Source of the DNA: Opisthorchis felineus
Taxonomy: Eukaryota > Platyhelminthes > Trematoda > Opisthorchiida > Opisthorchiidae
DNA: 64,000 nucleotides
Direction: 5' to 3'
Assembly: GCA_004794785.1 (NCBI GenBank)
Contig: SJOL01006475.1
Span: 565,214 to 629,213, forward strand
A model generated the notes under the pieces. It was not told the DNA's origin. It did not search any database and saw only the letters and a list, made by a program, of their open reading frames with translations. Shown here one piece after another: positions 23,900-35,990 of this stretch. The position numbers and the translations under genes are program-made. Numbering within the stretch: position 1 is the stretch's first letter; each line of letters begins with the position of its first letter.

Positions 23900-24290
23900 A
23901 CTGCAGAATTTACTGCTGACTGAATTTACTGTTTAGTGTCCTGTGAGATACGGTCGATCCCAAACTGCAGACTCCCCAATCTCACCATCCTCCTATCTGT
24001 GGGGGCCAGATTAGGTGGAGGTATACGTCTGCTATGTGAAGTAGTGAGCGTTTCTCGCTAGCAGTTGCTTAACAAAGTCCTTCAGAGCAGATATTTTGGT
24101 CGGTTATACAGAACTGTCTAGCTATGTGAACCAGGGTTTTGACTAGCCTTTGATAGCACTCCGTTGAGTAAAAGCTACTGAACTGGAGACAGTGACCACT
24201 CCACCTAGCCTTACGATGAGCAGCACGTTGTAAAATCTTGTTCGAAAGTCGGGTAAGCAGTGTGTCAAGTAATTCTAAACTCCCCTTTGT
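23900..24290 (-). mobile_element. Second Penelope-like element remnant (post-RT region)
   Basis: The minus strand reads SLELLDTLLTRLSNKILQRA, then HRKARWSGHCLQFSSFYS, then LVKTLVHIARQFC. This is the RT thumb/linker pattern of Penelope-like elements: a FLD-type palm end, an RK..W-G....F.SF block and an LVK-L--RA block. Downstream, after a frame change, VYLHLIW and RRMVRLGSLQ recall the LPW-G...RM+R segment that precedes the GIY-YIG domain. No endonuclease is seen. The wording differs from the 2.4-3.3 kb copy, so it belongs to another lineage or is a more diverged copy. It is clearly truncated and dead. Confidence 0.7.
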
Positions 24291-24349
24291 CTTAATTCTA
24301 CGTATAACAACTAACTGTAATGAATATTGTCTAAAATAGCAAGAAATAA

Positions 24350-25383
24350 ATGAGATGCAAATCAGAGGATAAAATAAGAATACCGCCAACATATCGTTCG
24401 TATAAGAGTACTCTTGAAATAATGTCACAGGCTGAATATCTATCTTTGCTAAAAAGATGTCAGCTGGGTTCATCAACTGATAGCCTATCCATGCCAGCTT
24501 TTCCTACTTTCTTAAAGGCAGTTCCTTCAAATACAAAGCGAATGGTTTATGCGTACAATAGATTTAAATTTTTAGAAACGCCACTAGGATACTCACGGAG
24601 GTATTATCCGCAGTGATGTTGCCATACAAGCAGCCACCTGTCTCACTCGGGGTCTCGTAAATGGCCAATGAACTCAAGCAGTCATAATAAAAGCATTCGC
24701 ATTTATTTCTACTATTTTCATTGCAGCTGTACTTGTCACCGTATCTTGTTTTCTTCCGGTATTACTAGTTAACCTGCTCAAATAGACATTCCATCCTTTT
24801 ATGATGTGAAACTTCCTCGTGGATATGGTATCTTAATTAGAATCCCGATTATCAAGCTCTATCGGATGGAGAAGTTCGTTACAAACCTGAACGATGTGCA
24901 GCATTCTGTCGCCAACGTACTCAACAACAAGGGTATCGACACTGAACTTTCAATGAGGACAGGATGGCAAAGTGGAAAACAATTTGTGAAGCTGGAGCCA
25001 ACTGAAACTTCTTTTGGACAGCGCAATCAACATATATTCATCGGTAAAATGAACTTGGATGTGAATTTCCCAATACTTCTCTTGCAGGATCCAAACATTT
25101 TCCCCAGCTCCCCTGTCTAAGAATGCCGGAGAGTCAAACTCAGCTGGCACAGGATAATTTTAAAGGCCATATAGAAGTTTGGATGTTGTGCATTAAGCTG
25201 AAGTGGAAGAGATATTTTGTATTCAGCTGTCAAACAACCTTTACTCGATATCCGCTAGCGATAATCCCATTCCAAATAAGAGTAGCATTCTCAAGGTACA
25301 CCAAACTCAAGAATTTTGAAGAACTTATTAGAGCAACCAACAGCCTTGGCTACCATCTTGCCTGCACACACAGCTGTGCTTGA
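24350..25383 (+). CDS. Hypothetical three-exon gene, unknown function
   Basis: Exon 1 runs 24350-24600 (ATG, donor GGAG|GTATTA, phase 2). Exon 2 runs 24841-25043 (acceptor GGTATCTTAATTAG, donor ATCG|GTAAAA, phase 1). Exon 3 runs 25088-25383 (acceptor ACTTCTCTTGCAG, stop TGA). The second intron would be only 44 bases; such short introns do occur in flatworms. All three junction phases match and the product would be about 250 residues. It has no signal peptide, no clear membrane segment and no motif I recognise; it is basic and polar, with an isolated hydrophobic run in exon 3. AATAAA lies nine bases after the stop. The exons are short enough for chance, and donor 1 is weak. Treat this as a model to test, not an established gene. 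Confidence 0.35.
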
Positions 25384-25391
25384 GCATGGCA

Positions 25392-25397
25392 AATAAA
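25392..25397 (+). promoter_or_regulatory. Possible polyadenylation signal
   Basis: A canonical AATAAA follows directly after the stop codon of the three-exon model. The hexamer is common in AT-rich DNA, so it supports the model only weakly. Confidence 0.25.
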
Positions 25398-25399
25398 TG

Positions 25400-28199
25400 G
25401 CTCAACCCGGGGTGAAATGGTGTTTTCAGCTTTATTCACTCGAGAAATTGATCATTTTGACTAGACAGTTGTCGTGCAAACAGAATCTAGATACATTCTT
25501 CTCAATTTGGTGTTGAATGCATCACGAATCGCCATTATTTGGAAACAATGGACAAACTACTCTCATAGAACCAAATAATTATTTGAGAAGCTGCATGTCT
25601 GGAAGCTAAAATACTTGACAAATGAAAATTGCTTGAATTAAAGACAGCTGCTAGTGAGATGATAGTTAGGATCAACCCCTACCGTGAACAATGGGCTATA
25701 AAGAAAACGCAGACTCGGGAATCTTCCCGGCACTAGATGAATGATAGACGATGGATAAGCCCCCGACACAGAGGAACACACGAGCTTCTAAGTTTTTCAG
25801 TCAAGAATTATTCTTAACCAAACATACCAATTTCATGAACAGCCTGTCTAAGCTTGAGACTGAGAGATGAGATGAAGTAAAAAGTTTTACTCTCATACAC
25901 ATCTTCGCCTTCATGGAGAGCAATAAAGCACGCCCGAGGATAGGAAGCTTACTCGCATCAGCTACTCGAAAGCGCGATCCAAAAGCCACATGGATGACCG
26001 GCTTCTATACACTATTAAGGCACCCGTCGAAAGTCGAGTGGAATCATCTGCATCAACGGCTACAACATGAAGAAAGTTATTATCCCGTGCTGAATTACAC
26101 ACAGAATACTTTAAAGACCGTCTCCGGACATGACAGATTGCAAGTGAAAATTCCGGACAAACTACAATTTGATACTTTATCCTTTCGATGTTCGAATCTG
26201 ATAATGTCCCTGGGAACCAAAATATTGTCATTTTGGTATTTTTATTCGAAAGGAAAGGGGTTCAGCAGACATGTACAGAGGTATCAGCCTGCGTTGTTGT
26301 GCTTGTGATGTGGTGATTTCTTTTTCAAGTGGATTCGTTGAAAGTGGATAATCAGGTTGGACACTACGGATTCCGAAGCAGGACCGGTAGAATTGCATTA
26401 ATTGCCCAATCAAATTAATACATGTGCAAACGAGGTCTGCACGATCAATTATGCACTAGCTAATGAATTCGCGGAGTATTCGACCTGGCGAACATAAAAC
26501 CACTGTGTGTCGTTTTGCGAAAGACGGGCTGTCAAAAAGCTTTTCAGTGTCTCCAAACCTTTTTAGTCCTATATTAATATTGATGTTCGTACATGTCCCT
26601 ATTCACACAAGACTGAAACAAGACTGATTTATCTTACCTTGTGGCGGACACTGTATGCATGAATGGTTTTAACAATTCAGGGGATGTAGCTGTTCAGCAT
26701 ACGATTGTTCGCCTATTCAGTACAAAACTTCATGTGGAAAACATAAGCTCGGTGTTCTGCCTTTCACCGATGACTGTGCATTGTGAACTGTCCCTGGATG
26801 TACCAAAACTAAGCAAACATACGACATAAAGCTCCCCAATTATCTGCAACTTTGGAAGTAGCAATATAAGTGGCAACACGTTGAACTCATGAGCGCCACT
26901 GACGATTCCACGTTAGACAGACTTCGAAAGTGCGTCTGAACCAAGCCCTGTCTGCAACCGGACACAAATTTGTCGTGTATATTGTCACTGCATTATCCAA
27001 AGACAGTGAAAGGAGAATGGTATTCTGGTGCCACACCTAAATTTACCACATTCAGCACCGAATTCCGCGTAGAGTAGCCGGATGCCAAATACGTGAGTAC
27101 TTCATCAAGCAAAAATACATAGAACCTGACGCTGATCCACCTAATTTGGTCGAGTAGTATGAATTTTGCAGCATCATGGCATTCATTCACAAAACCTCCA
27201 CACACACGGCATTTAGTAGATGTAAAGGTTTCAGGCACTGCATCCACTTAACCGGCTCAAGAAAGAAAGAAGGACGACAAGATGTGTGAGATGAAACCAT
27301 ATTATTTATCTTCATCACGCAACTCATGGACACAGTAGAAGTAAATTGGGCATGTCGGGCGCACTGCTCAGTGAAGTTCACTCATTCACATAAATCATAG
27401 AAAGAGTAACCTGAGTATTTTCCGACTGCGGGTCAAAAATAATACCCTAACGAACTTCACTTTCAAAGCTCAGATCCATCGCAACAGAACCCAAAACCTC
27501 TGTACAATATCAGTTTTGGGAACATGTCGAGTAATCACTGATGGCGGACTGTGACTAATTCTCCCACTGGTATTTATTTATTGAGAAGCCAGAATTGGAG
27601 GCTCTTCTCAAACTACCGCGGCTGCGCTTGAAAGTTCAATTTATCAGACAAACAGGCGTTAATCAAATACGTATAAAATTCTGAGGAAAAATACACCAGT
27701 GAAGCTTCCTTATACAGGCGTTTTCTCAGTTTTGAAAGGACTGCTTCAGTGTGAGAAGTCCAACTTACGACGGGAGGTGAAGTTACGGTTAGTTGATTTT
27801 GCGAATCAATATCAGTGACTATATAAATACACTAAAAATATGCCATTCAAGATCCTACGCGCAGGGCCAGAAGCGACGTAAAAGTTTCACTTCAGCGCAC
27901 ATAGGGAAGTTGGGTCGTATGTTTAATTCGGGAGAGGAAGGTGATGTGCCGGATCACGATGTTTAAAAATTCATGGTTCCGTGTTTCGCAGGAATGATTT
28001 AGGACTTAAATGCCCGCTGCACTCAAGACACTGCGTTTCCTGCGTGGGCTGATTTCAGTTCTCTTCTTTAACAACCAGGAAGCATGTCAAAATTTAGTGG
28101 ACACCGACAGCTGGTAGAATCGCCTACAGTGTTTCAAGACAATTCGAATCAAATGCTGCTCAACAGTTAGAGAAATGTGCTATAGTAGACTGCTTATAT
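25400..28199. other. No recognised gene
   Basis: Contains the ATG-initiated open frame at 25913-26308, listed separately. A minus-strand stretch at 26993-27247 has a CRVCGGF cysteine pair but no further zinc-binding partners. Nothing else stands out. Confidence 0.45.
25913..26308 (+). CDS. 131-codon ORF, unknown
   Basis: One of the longest ATG-to-stop frames on the plus strand that is not antisense to a mobile element. The product would be basic, with LRHPSKVEWNHLHQRL near residues 35-50 and no recognisable domain, signal peptide or membrane helix. The opposite strand is open over much of it. There is no nearby polyadenylation signal. Its length is within what chance produces in a window of this size. 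Confidence 0.18.
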   Translation: MESNKARPRIGSLLASATRKRDPKATWMTGFYTLLRHPSKVEWNHLHQRLQHEESYYPVLNYTQNTLKTVSGHDRLQVKIPDKLQFDTLSFRCSNLIMSLGTKILSFWYFYSKGKGFSRHVQRYQPALLCL

Positions 28200-30539
28200 T
28201 GGATGTTTCAATATTTCAAAGTTCTTAGTGGGAACAGTTAGTCCACACGGCTTTTTTCAGAAGGCAAATGTCCATGATTTACAGACGTCGGTCAAGGATG
28301 CATCTCCGGGTAAGGACGGAGTTGTGCAAGAGATATTTTTATTGAAGCTTCATATAATTCTATTACGGATTACTTCCCCACCAGGCTTTGATCAACGATT
28401 GGCTGCTAGCCTTCGTACCCACAAATGTAACCTACAGGGCAGCAGACAACAACCAGGGAAGAGTTGATTTATAGATGTATTAAGGCCGTTAGATTCCGAA
28501 GATGACATCTTTCACCCATTCCACTGGAGGTGTTAGAAACCCCACTTTTGTTGATTTTGAATCACGTCTTAGACAACTTCCACCAGCAAACAACCATCAA
28601 ATCGTCAATCAGATTGTAACGCTTAATGGTCAATTTCTTGTAGAGAGCTTACTCATATGTGGAGGCCAAAATAGAATTTATCTAGGAGATGCGACGTGGA
28701 GGTTGGTTCCTTGGGAGCAATTCAATGGGACGTTAAGAACAGTGTTAATCTAAACACTCACCCGTTACCGTACAGGGACCACGGTAATCCTAGACGGATT
28801 TGGGAAGCTTTAGTTTGGTTTAAAAGCCTCAGAGACTCAGATAAAGCTCATCACCAGAAGAGAAAACACTAGCCATCGCCATTCTGGAAGATTCAGATAA
28901 ATGCTTATGAAGTCAAGCAAGTTTTCCTAAGTTCCCATAGGATTCTACAATAACCAAACTCTTTTACACCCCACAATAGGATTTCTAGAACACTTCAAAT
29001 AGCTTTTATGGAATACTCCGATGTCAGAAACACTTGACATATGAGACGCCAACTATCCAAGCTGTCTCGGATCTTTTGCGCTATTATCCGGACTAATACA
29101 CTGTTGTTCTACATTGTTGTTTCTGTCAAAGCCTGTGATGAATATGATAATGATGAATATTGATACTTCAAAGATGATTCTAAGCGTGATAGCAATGATA
29201 GTAATAATAATTATAAGGAAACAAATATGATGCACGACTAATTTTGACCACTGATCACCGGTAGTGCATGTCGCTCTTCCTGACTTTGCTGCCAGCCCAT
29301 TGATCTCCGGTAAAAAGGATAGTGACACCAAGGCGAACACTCCTTGGAGCACCTGATATCATTTAGAAATCATCCACATGAAGAGAAACCTTTCCGCGAT
29401 ACACCAAACGCCCTTTTCCTTTTCTCAGTAGTTGCTCCAGACTTAACCGATCACCAGAGTAGCATACAGGAAGGAAAGCGCTTTCGTTACACTCGACTAA
29501 GAAATCTCGCAAGAAATCAGTCTCAGTACAAATAAAGTTTTAAGAAGCAAGTGATGCGTTATATAGGAATATCAGTGGATCAGGATTTACTTGAGCACAT
29601 CGGCAGTTTCCACTTGTTTTGGCGCATGTTAGCAGATTTCCGGTGCACGATTCACCTTAAATGCCCATCAAACCTATGGCGCCACGGTAAACAACATGGG
29701 TTTTATTTAGATGTTGATCTGACAGCGCAGTCATTGCTGCGAATTATTTATAACATTTTTCGGTCGGTTATCCGTTCATTGGTATGATAAGATTGGTTGA
29801 AAATTTTTCACTACCAATCAGTGTGATCTCTTTGTTGAGTCAGAGTATGCACACCCCTGGATTGTGCTAAGGAAGTAATAGCCAATAATGCCATCTGATT
29901 TAGTGATTAACCGTCAACGCACAGATTGTCCAAATTAGCGAACATGCCAGCGACCATATTTGCTACCTGAGCGATAAACATTCCTCCATAACCACGCAAT
30001 TTTGGGTTTGATTTCATGTGTGTTATAGTCCATTTTTTGTGCTGCATACAGAAGAGGCACTTTAGTAGGCTCTCGCTTACTGAGTGCAGGAAGTGAAATA
30101 CATTCTTTTTAGTTAATTAGCACAGAACGATGGAGATCAAGATTCTTGGGCACCTGACACTGGAAGACGAAATATCTATTACGGCGGAACAAACTGGCGC
30201 GATAAACTTTTACGCATCTGAGAATAGTTCCTAGGTCATATGGGATATGTTGACTGGTTAAGTGAACATTTCGAAAGATCCCCCTTTCTGAGGTATCCAC
30301 AAGTATACGTGCATTATTTATGTAGATGTATATGCACAGACGTATTTGCTTATTTACACATGTATATATGTATGCAATAAGCCCCAAAATAGGACAGTGG
30401 CATCAATGGTGAAATAAATTTGCGGACATCAAAATTCAGTGAACTAAACCACGAAGAATCCAGAAAAATTTCGGAACTTTTTCATCAAATGAAATTCATG
30501 GCTTTCTTTCAATGGATCTATTTTTTGATTTAAAGATGG
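28200..30539. other. No recognised gene; one RT-like motif
   Basis: On the plus strand at about 28255-28370 the frame reads VHDLQTSVKDASPGKDGV. This resembles the N-terminal RT motif of LINEs (hydrophobic..PGxDG[IV]), but nothing downstream continues the domain. GAT/AAT-rich low complexity lies at 29130-29220 and TA/TG-rich sequence at 30300-30375. Confidence 0.4.
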
Positions 30540-33500
30540 ATAACCAGCATCAGAATGGGAATTGCCTGTCAACCCAACTCAAACTGACGGACGCCGGTCG
30601 GATACTAGGAGAGGCTCAGGCTATTCGCGGTCAGCTGGATATGGTCTTACGTGAAGTGCCTTAGAGACAGCATGGACACGAGGGAATAAAATCGGCGGCT
30701 GAACATGCAGAGGTCTGTTGCAAGCCAGCAGCCAGCCTAAAATGATCGCATCCCACTTGGGACGGCACCAGCTAACAATTTGTCATCAAGGTACAGGGCG
30801 TCATCCGCTAATTCTTTAATTCTTAGCAATTCCTCCAGAAGAGTACCATACACTATCACAGCGTAAAGTTGGGAACATGCAACTTTGTTATATTCTATCA
30901 ACCCCAAGGTTGAAAACGCTGACAATGATGGAATGACGAATTCGGACATGAACACAAAAGAAGATGGAGCAAACCTAACTCGGTTCCAGGTGGTTGTGTT
31001 TAGCAGGCGGATCACGTAGTATGTTGGTGATCCTCTAGTTTGCTGGCGCAAAGCCCTATAAGGCAAAGAACAGCCACTGCTGATAAGCCCTGGTTTGAGT
31101 TCTGTGATTCCGGATTCACTAGCACCATACAGCTGCTTTTTTTCATTCCACGCGAGCATTTCGTATCCAACATGGCCTAGGCTCATGACTGTCACCGCTT
31201 CTCCACGCTCCCGGACGCCGATTAAGTCACGCTCAATAAAAGGAGTCTAGATAGTGAACTCAACTCTTCGAAAAAGATATATCCCATGTGAGGTATTTGC
31301 TTTCCAAGTCCCATTGCAATTCGATTATATCCGGTTAATAGAGCACTACGGGTGGTTCAACAGGAAAACAGAATGTGCTCTAACCTCTCTCGTTGACCAC
31401 AGTTTCCAAGACAAAAGATTGCTTTATCATCATGACCAAACCGGACGTTTCTACTTTCGTTTTCAGGAGGTTGTGCCGAAAGTGGATCCCCCAGATATAC
31501 ACCAGAAGAAGTATGCATTCTCGGAAAACAGTTTCGAAAGAGATGCAGTAATCAACTCTTGCAAGTCACGGCCATCAACTCAGCTGTGTAAACAATAGCT
31601 CCTGGCCAGCTACGACTTCTTCCTTGGTTCAAGCACGTAAGTTGAATCCGGATGAGAGGACTGCGATCATGCACAACCATGCCAAATGCAAAATCATCAA
31701 TCGCACTGTGCAGTGTTCGGCACCATGTAAGTAACACCTTTTTCCTAATCGCTGTCCGCTTTGTCGGGATGAGTAAACTCAGGCTTGAGGTAATCGTGTT
31801 GCTCACATGTATGGACTGAATGATTTTGATTGAAATGTCTTTTGGTTGACGCAGCCAGCCACAAACAGACGGCCTGATGTAGTTTGCAAATACTTTGTGG
31901 GTGCTTCGGTGGACACAGCCGAACTTGGGCGGAAACGTCAGCCCCGGTATTTGGTATTCCCTTGTGCTCCCCATTATCCAATGTGGTTTCAATGGGACAT
32001 GCGTAGCGTCTTATAGCAGTTTAAGGGGCTGCTGCCAGTGGCTGTAAACCCCTTTTCCCGCGAAAGCAAAGGGGACATCCAAAATAAGTCAAGGTGCCTG
32101 TCGGACCCAGAGGTGGGATGTGTTCCTCGGCGAAACAATAAGGTTCGTCTGGGACCGCGGTGGCCTGAAATCCTCTGTACTAACAAGTCACCACTGCTTT
32201 TGTCTTTCGGGCGTCGATCGTAATACCGGCTCTACCCAACTCAACCTCGGCGGCTTCAAACTTCCTCCATAGGTGAGGTTGACATGCACACACAACCCAT
32301 TTGTCAGCAAAGGCGAAACCATCCATTAAGTGGTCAATAAACCGTTAGCCTATTTGCATCATCGATAATCCAACTACCTAATACATCACCATGAATGCAG
32401 TTACACACCGCTGCTCTGTCGATCAGGAAGCCATTTATGCAGACATAGTACAAAAACGGACGATGCGGAAATTGTCCTCTGTTGGCCCGGCGAAGTCTAG
32501 TTTGGGGCCTTTGGAACTAGGGTAACCCCGAGCACGATCCCAATGCGGTGAGCAGTATCCAGATAATTACATCAGACTTCTATACTCACAGGAACATTGG
32601 CACTTAACCGGCCAAATATCCTGCACTTGAGCCCGTCCAAAGGTTGTGACGTATTGCCCGTTAGGCGCTCAGTACTTTCAACTTCCTGCCTTGTAATTGG
32701 CAGGACAATGTTGGGCGAGTGCCCAGCTATCCACATGTTTCGAATCAGACGGCATCCGTACCTACTGCTGTTCAGCGTCCGAAGGTAAGCCACAGTTTCC
32801 AGTTCCTCTTATGACAAATCGAGCATAGCAGATACTGCATCTTTACGCCTATGGTGGCAAAAGGCCTGGATGGCAGCATAGGTGAATCTACTTTCGGTTG
32901 ATCGGCACACGGTGACAGCCTCGAGGGAGGGGTTTTCACCTGTGGGAATGTTTTCGAGGCGTTGGGGTCCAGAAGCCAAAGGACTTGCTCAGGTGTCATG
33001 GTATCAGAGTACAACCCCCAAAAGAAGGCTGGAAGGTCAACACTAGTGGGCGAATCGTCAGAGCTGAATTATGGGTGTGACACGGAGCAATCTGCCGTCT
33101 ATTTGAACCGGGTCGTATAGGCTTCAGAGCAGGACGAATGTGGAGCTGTTTGAACAATGGTTTGGTCGAAGCCATTGGAGGACCATAAATTGGGACGTGT
33201 TTCCCAGTTAAGCACATGTAGTCTAGCCGACAGTTCTGGCGAACAACGCGATTGTACATCACGTGACGGATATAACTTGTCAGCCAGGCTCAAGGGCGAC
33301 TGTGACCATTGTTAAGAATAGTGGGTACAAATATCTCTCGGCTAAGCTTATCTACATTATGCTGAGTGGATGCGCGTGAGACGGCGGCGCTGACTGAGGG
33401 CAATCTTTATCGGTAACCGATGGGAACAATCAGCACAGGTTGAGTGGGCGGTCATTTCCATACACCTGAAATGGGTGGTGGGCTTCAAGGCAGCTTTCTG

Positions 33501-33700
33501 TTTGCAGCAATTGCCGCAGTCCTCACGTGTGAAATCAAGGATAATCTCCTGTGCACTGGTTGCAACTTGTGCGGAGAAGCCAGCGGGATTGTGCTTTTGT
33601 CTGTCGAGGATTAAATGTACGTTGAATCCAAACGGGGCAGTCAGCGGGATCTGATTTTGCTGAACTCTTAGTTTACGTAGACCGATGTCCAACCTAAAGA
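30540..33700 (-). mobile_element. R2-like non-LTR retrotransposon, nearly full length, inactivated
   Basis: Blocks appear on the minus strand in the order of an R2-clade element. An N-terminal zinc-finger region (about 33560-33300) has CGNCCKQ, then CADCSHRLPIKIALSQ and, after a frame change, HNVDKLSREIFVP. A linker follows. The RT start (about 32700-32600) reads PITRQEVESTERLTGNTSQP-LDGLK, the R2-type P-x-DG motif. The palm (about 32310-32190) reads FADKWVVCAC, then KFEAAEVELGRAGITIDARK. The second aspartate of FADD has become lysine, which would abolish catalysis. Next come a CVHRSTHKVF and RPSVCGWLRQPKDISI block (about 31900-31820), and a tail ORF (31195-30737) with GYEMLAWNEKK and FSTLGLIEYN. 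Those two tail motifs recall the restriction-like endonuclease region. Stops and frameshifts occur throughout. GC is raised from 30.54 kb onward. No 28S rDNA flanks it, unlike canonical R2 insertions. Confidence 0.83.
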
Positions 33701-35854
33701 TTCGGCATCACGAAGGGATGCTTCAGCGCGCCAACATGCAAGTGAGGTAGGGAGATTTGAAGTGCATGGACGTGTGGAGTGTGTAGATAATTTGGGCTGC
33801 TAAATAAGTGTCGGGAGACGTTATGGCCTTTTTCTCAATGTCTGCCTTATGGAAGGAGTCAGTACAAATCAAATCAAATCTAACTGAGGACAGTTGAATG
33901 GTCCCCTTCAAAGATACTGCAATTGCAAAGGTCTGAATCATACAACTCCGTCTGGTCTGGAAAGCCAGAAGAGCTAATCCTGAAACATCAGGTTAGAAAG
34001 AAAAGTAGTAATACAACTTTGACTTAATACTTCATCAGCGAATGCTGAAATTCCAATACCCTCACAAGCCGCATCTCGTATTTGTGTCGAACTTTGCACG
34101 ACATTTGTCAACAAAATAACCTTATACTGGACCGTTATAGAACACTACCCGTATGGCTCTCAACCGGAGAAAATGAAGATTCATTCTTGTTCAGGAAGCC
34201 ACTCTGTATGTGCAGAAAACCTGGCGCTTCATTTCCCATCTCGCATCTAATTCCTCTTCCACTATCACTGTTAATGTCCTCTGGTGAAGTCATTAAAACT
34301 TAACTGAGGTTGTCCGAAAATTTCTGGGTCTCCTAGTTAGTAAGCTAATAGCAAGTCGCTATTTAATAAATTACCAAACAAGTAGATGCATATAGCATCC
34401 AACCTTAACCCCACCAACGATGAAATCTTCTAAAACGATTGATTTTTTACTTATGTTTGGGTCAGTCCGCCGCCCTACAGTCATAAAAGTGTAAAGCTTC
34501 ATTCATAGATTGCATGCCATAACCACGATGGTTCATTCCACAGTGACTGGTTATCCAAGATAGTTAGGAAGGATGTCGTACAGCTTTCTTAAGTAGAATA
34601 TCTGACAACTTCCTACCACGGCTGTGCTTTAACCCTTAGATTTTTCGGATGTTCGTACCACATATTTGATAATACACATTTCAAAGCAATATAGAGAATT
34701 ATTCTACTTCATATTAGTTTGGCTTGAACAGTCCCTGTAGCGCAATCATTTTGGAGTGCCGACATCAAAAACAAGAAACATCTGACCTGACTTTTGCTCT
34801 TATTGGTGCCCATAAGCGGCAGTTATCACTGACCTTCTGGGGCCTGATATGCGAGCCCAGCATGTTGCTACTATCCAGACACGTGAACTATCACTGGACG
34901 AATGTGTTCAAGCTTAAGCAAAGTGACTGGCTGCTCGAACGATGACAGTGTCTGTCCTGGCTGTGTCGATCAGTTGAACCACTTCTCAGGACTTACCATC
35001 ATGCACCGCCAATTACGCTTGAAAACTGCTGGAAACCTTGAGACCACATATATCTGATGCTGCAATAAAAGCGTAATGGATAGTGTGAGCTACCGTAGAG
35101 TTCACAGTTTAAAATATGTAGTATTGTATCAGGAAAAAGCACCTGGCTTTAGTGACAGTCATTCCAGATGAACCATGGAGCGGCTCTTGTGAATCATGTT
35201 CAGTTGGAGATCCACATGAACTTCATTTGAGTCTTCGGGTAAAACCAACTTAATTAGCAAACGACTCTTCAGGGCCTGGTAAATATGCATGTATTGTTTT
35301 GCTAAAGCAGAAGCGTCTTTTAGGCACCTTTTTCAGCTAGTAGGCCACGGGTCAAGTAATGGCTTCTACGAAAAGAAGCTCGTTGCCTTTCCTCTGCCTG
35401 CGCATGCAGGTTCTTTTAAAATTTGATGAACGAAATACTTTGCGGCTTGGTGTGAGCTAATGATTTATGACGTATATATCTATATTATAAAATCACCTTT
35501 GAGAAGACGGGCGTCCAATGAATTTCATCTATCTTCTCCTTCATGTATCATCTTAAGCCACATAGATTTTGTTTACTAGACCTAGAACAAATTCGCTTGG
35601 CATTCTGCCTGTGTTGTCGCTAAGTACACCGTTCTCATTTTAGGGAGGCATAAAACTGCCCTGACCAAGTTTATTCCAGATTATCAGAAAACATGGTGTG
35701 AAGAAAATTAAGGCTATGCCACAAACGGCTATGCCGAACAAAGAAAACAGATTAAACTCAAGCATCGTCCATGGTAATGAGCCAGATTACAGCGTAGTCA
35801 TGACAAGTTGCACACCATGCCTGCGTGTTTACGTGTAAAACTTAAGGCGTGTCT
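33701..35854. other. No recognised gene
   Basis: The first 250 bases may still belong to the 5' leader of the R2-like element. Beyond that, short open stretches (34082-34303, 34724-34945) have no motif or splice support. A TATATATC-type low-complexity patch lies near 35472. Confidence 0.5.
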
Positions 35855-35990
35855 ACTTTGGAGTTGTGGAGCAGTGGCGACGCCTCGCATGTAAAATGTT
35901 CGGACTTTAAACCCATGCAGGATCAAGATGTGCGCTGCCGCTGCGCTATTAAAGGGGGAAACCTTTGTCCAGTTCTGCTTGGATTTGATG
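35855..35990 (+). mobile_element. Possible tRNA-derived SINE fragment
   Basis: TGGAGCAGTGG at 35867-35877 fits a pol III A-box, and GGACTTTAAACCC at 35902-35914 is a worn B-box. Between them CGCCTCGCATGTAAAATGTT has the look of an anticodon arm. The following sequence (GCTGCCGCTGCGCTATTAAA, then GGGGG) is loosely similar to that after the 12.88-kb candidate. No closing acceptor stem is present and no A-rich tail was found. Confidence 0.4.

Noticed and set aside
31254..31598. 114-codon plus-strand ORF
   Set aside because: Lies inside the R2-like element on the opposite strand and has no motif of its own.
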